64,000 nucleotides of DNA from G963665925 sp963665925 (lineage in GTDB: Bacteria; Bacillota; Clostridia; Peptostreptococcales; Acidaminobacteraceae), in NCBI GenBank assembly GCA_963665925.1, contig OY762511.1, forward strand, positions 3,410,001 through 3,474,000, read 5' to 3'. This document shows, piece after piece, positions 62,808 through 64,000 of the stretch (positions are counted from its first letter, which is position 1; each line of letters opens with the position of its first letter). Below the pieces are notes generated by a model. The model had not been told where the DNA came from. It ran no database searches and saw only the letters and a list, made by a program, of their open reading frames with translations. Position numbers and translations under genes: made by a program.

Positions 62808-62836
62808 TTGACATCACATTCTACGTACACTATTAT
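62808..62836 (+). promoter_or_regulatory. lsrA operon promoter
   Basis: TTGACA (62808-62813), 17-base spacer, TATTAT (62831-62836). RNA would start near 62843. Confidence 0.85.
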
Positions 62837-62856
62837 GAAAGTGTTATCGGAAATAC

Positions 62857-62938
62857 GACAAATGTTCATACAACAAACAAATGTTTTACTAAATGACGAG
62901 TAAACACAAATAACAAATTATTTACGTGCAAACATTTG
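62857..62938. promoter_or_regulatory. LsrR-box-like repeats on the lsrA side
   Basis: GACAAATGTTC (62857-62867), AAACAAATGTTT (62875-62886) and CAAACATTTG (62929-62938) lie downstream of the lsrA transcription start, as expected of roadblock-type repressor sites. Confidence 0.6.
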
Positions 62939-62968
62939 AAACAAACTTAGTGATGCTGGGGGTCGAAT

Positions 62969-64000
62969 ATGAAAGGTAAACAGTCTCTTATTCGCTTGGA
63001 AGGCATAAAAAAGTCTTTTGGAGACAACGCCGTGTTAAAAGGCGCTTCAATGGAACTATCTGAAGGCGAAGTTATTGCAATAATAGGCGGAAATGGTGCC
63101 GGCAAGAGTACCCTAATGAAAATCATCATGGGAATTTACAAGTCGGACGGCGGCAGCATATATATGAACAATGAGAAGGTATCATTGAACTCACCGTCTG
63201 CAGCGCTTGATAGAGGAATCTATCTTGTACCGCAGGAACCGCTTTTATTCCCTAATATGAGCGTCGAGGAAAACGTTCTTGCAGGCTTTAAAGAAAACAA
63301 AACCTTCCTTAAAGAAAAACTGAGAAAGCTGATTGGGAAATTGGGATGGAAAATCTCGCTGACACAAAGTGCGGCCACATTATCGATTGCTGAGCAGCAG
63401 CTTGTGGAAATCTTGAGAGGTCTTCTAAGGGAAGCAAAAATCCTTATTCTAGATGAACCGACATCTACGCTTACATTTAAGGAAATCAAATCCTTCTTCA
63501 ATTTAATGAAGGATCTTCAATCAAAAGGCATTGGCATGTTCTATATTACCCATAGACTCACTGAGGTCTTTGAAGTCGCAACGGATGTCGTCATCCTGCG
63601 CGATGGTGAAATCACAATGAGTGGACCTGTATCTGATTTTACAAAGGATATGCTGATTCAAGGTCTGCTTCCTGAGAATGCATGCAGAAACCAAGAAGCC
63701 TGTGCTTCAAATACGGTGGATTATAGTGCAGATCCGGTTCTCAAGCTTGAAAATGTTACAGGATACGGATTTAAAGATATATCCTTTTCTGTCTATCCGG
63801 GTGAAATTCTTGGACTGGCAGGGGTTGTCGGGTCTGGACGAACAGAACTGGCTGAAGCCATATTTGGAAAAGGAGAGGTACTTGGTGGAGAGGTTCAGCT
63901 CTGCAATGAGTGCATCAAGGGACTTCCAACTAAAACCATTGTAGAGAAGGGACTGAATTATGTTCCAGAAGACAGACATTTGAATGGTGTTTTCAGTCTA
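62969..64000 (+). CDS. lsrA: LsrA, AI-2 import ATPase (3' end cut by window)
   Basis: The first 344 codons of a sugar-type ABC ATPase with two nucleotide-binding domains. Domain 1 has Walker A GGNGAGKST, signature LSIAEQQLVEI and Walker B ILILDEPTSTLT; domain 2 begins about residue 250 with GYGFKDISFSVYPGEILGLAGVVGSGRTEL and reaches YVPEDRHLNGVF at the edge. Position opposite lsrR and the repeated operators identify it as LsrA rather than a ribose-type protein. The permeases and binding protein should follow beyond 64000. ATG 62969 is preceded by CTGGGGGTC. Confidence 0.9.
   Translation, partial: MKGKQSLIRLEGIKKSFGDNAVLKGASMELSEGEVIAIIGGNGAGKSTLMKIIMGIYKSDGGSIYMNNEKVSLNSPSAALDRGIYLVPQEPLLFPNMSVEENVLAGFKENKTFLKEKLRKLIGKLGWKISLTQSAATLSIAEQQLVEILRGLLREAKILILDEPTSTLTFKEIKSFFNLMKDLQSKGIGMFYITHRLTEVFEVATDVVILRDGEITMSGPVSDFTKDMLIQGLLPENACRNQEACASNTVDYSADPVLKLENVTGYGFKDISFSVYPGEILGLAGVVGSGRTELAEAIFGKGEVLGGEVQLCNECIKGLPTKTIVEKGLNYVPEDRHLNGVFSL

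Overview
The window looks like one contiguous chromosomal piece from a Gram-positive, motile, probably anaerobic bacterium of the Bacillota, class Clostridia. The grounds are AGGAGG-type ribosome binding sites before nearly every gene, consensus sigma-A promoters, intrinsic terminators, lipoprotein-anchored secreted proteins with no outer-membrane genes, a PrsA foldase, class III fructose-1,6-bisphosphatase, DegV, NSS/MetS transport, and many chemoreceptors and c-di-GMP enzymes. A genus cannot be named from sequence alone. No rRNA, tRNA, CRISPR array, transposase or prophage was seen.

Layout. 1-4.0 kb: Fe3+/polyamine-type ABC importer (lipoprotein, fused permease, ATPase) ending in a DUF1858 mini-protein. 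4.0-8.6 kb: an OmpR-family regulator, a YjiH-type membrane protein and a Cache-domain sensor kinase. 8.7-14.5 kb: GntR regulator, two chemoreceptors (one with a zinc-binding CZB domain) and a diguanylate cyclase. 14.6-26.7 kb: acyl-CoA ligase, PrsA, two HAD phosphatases, a periplasmic-binding-type histidine kinase coupled to an XRE regulator, a PreP-like M16 protease and a leucine-rich-repeat protein. 26.9-36.1 kb: SWIM-SNF2 helicase, NSS transporter with its 31-residue MetS subunit, RF3 and Fbp. 36.1-37.3 kb: 1.2 kb without genes, full of repeats. 37.3-46.4 kb: GNAT/acyltransferase/zinc-ribbon cassette, a diguanylate cyclase, an S66 peptidase, a PP-loop + ApgM gene pair, a PHP phosphoesterase and DAHP synthase. 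46.5-50.1 kb: deoxyribonucleotidase, a cation exchanger behind a yybP-ykoY (Mn2+) riboswitch, and an MFS exporter behind what looks like a translational attenuator with a 12-codon leader peptide. 50.2-53.0 kb: a kinase / VWA / PP2C triad of the TerY-P type. 53.4-58.8 kb: radical SAM DNA-repair pair, MATE exporter, an unknown tail-anchored protein and DegV. 58.9-64 kb: an autoinducer-2 (lsr) locus, with lsrR-lsrK-cupin-lsrF divergent from lsrA (cut by the window end), two near-perfect divergent promoters and repeated operator-like sites.

The most interesting points are: the attenuator leader before the MFS gene; the AI-2 locus whose usual LsrG position is taken by a cupin; the uncharacterised, translationally coupled PP-loop/ApgM pair; a degenerate array with strict 8-bp period in the 36 kb intergenic region; a dispersed hairpin element in two copies whose inner stems differ in sequence but stay self-complementary; and a shared 12-bp palindrome before the GntR gene and the next chemoreceptor.
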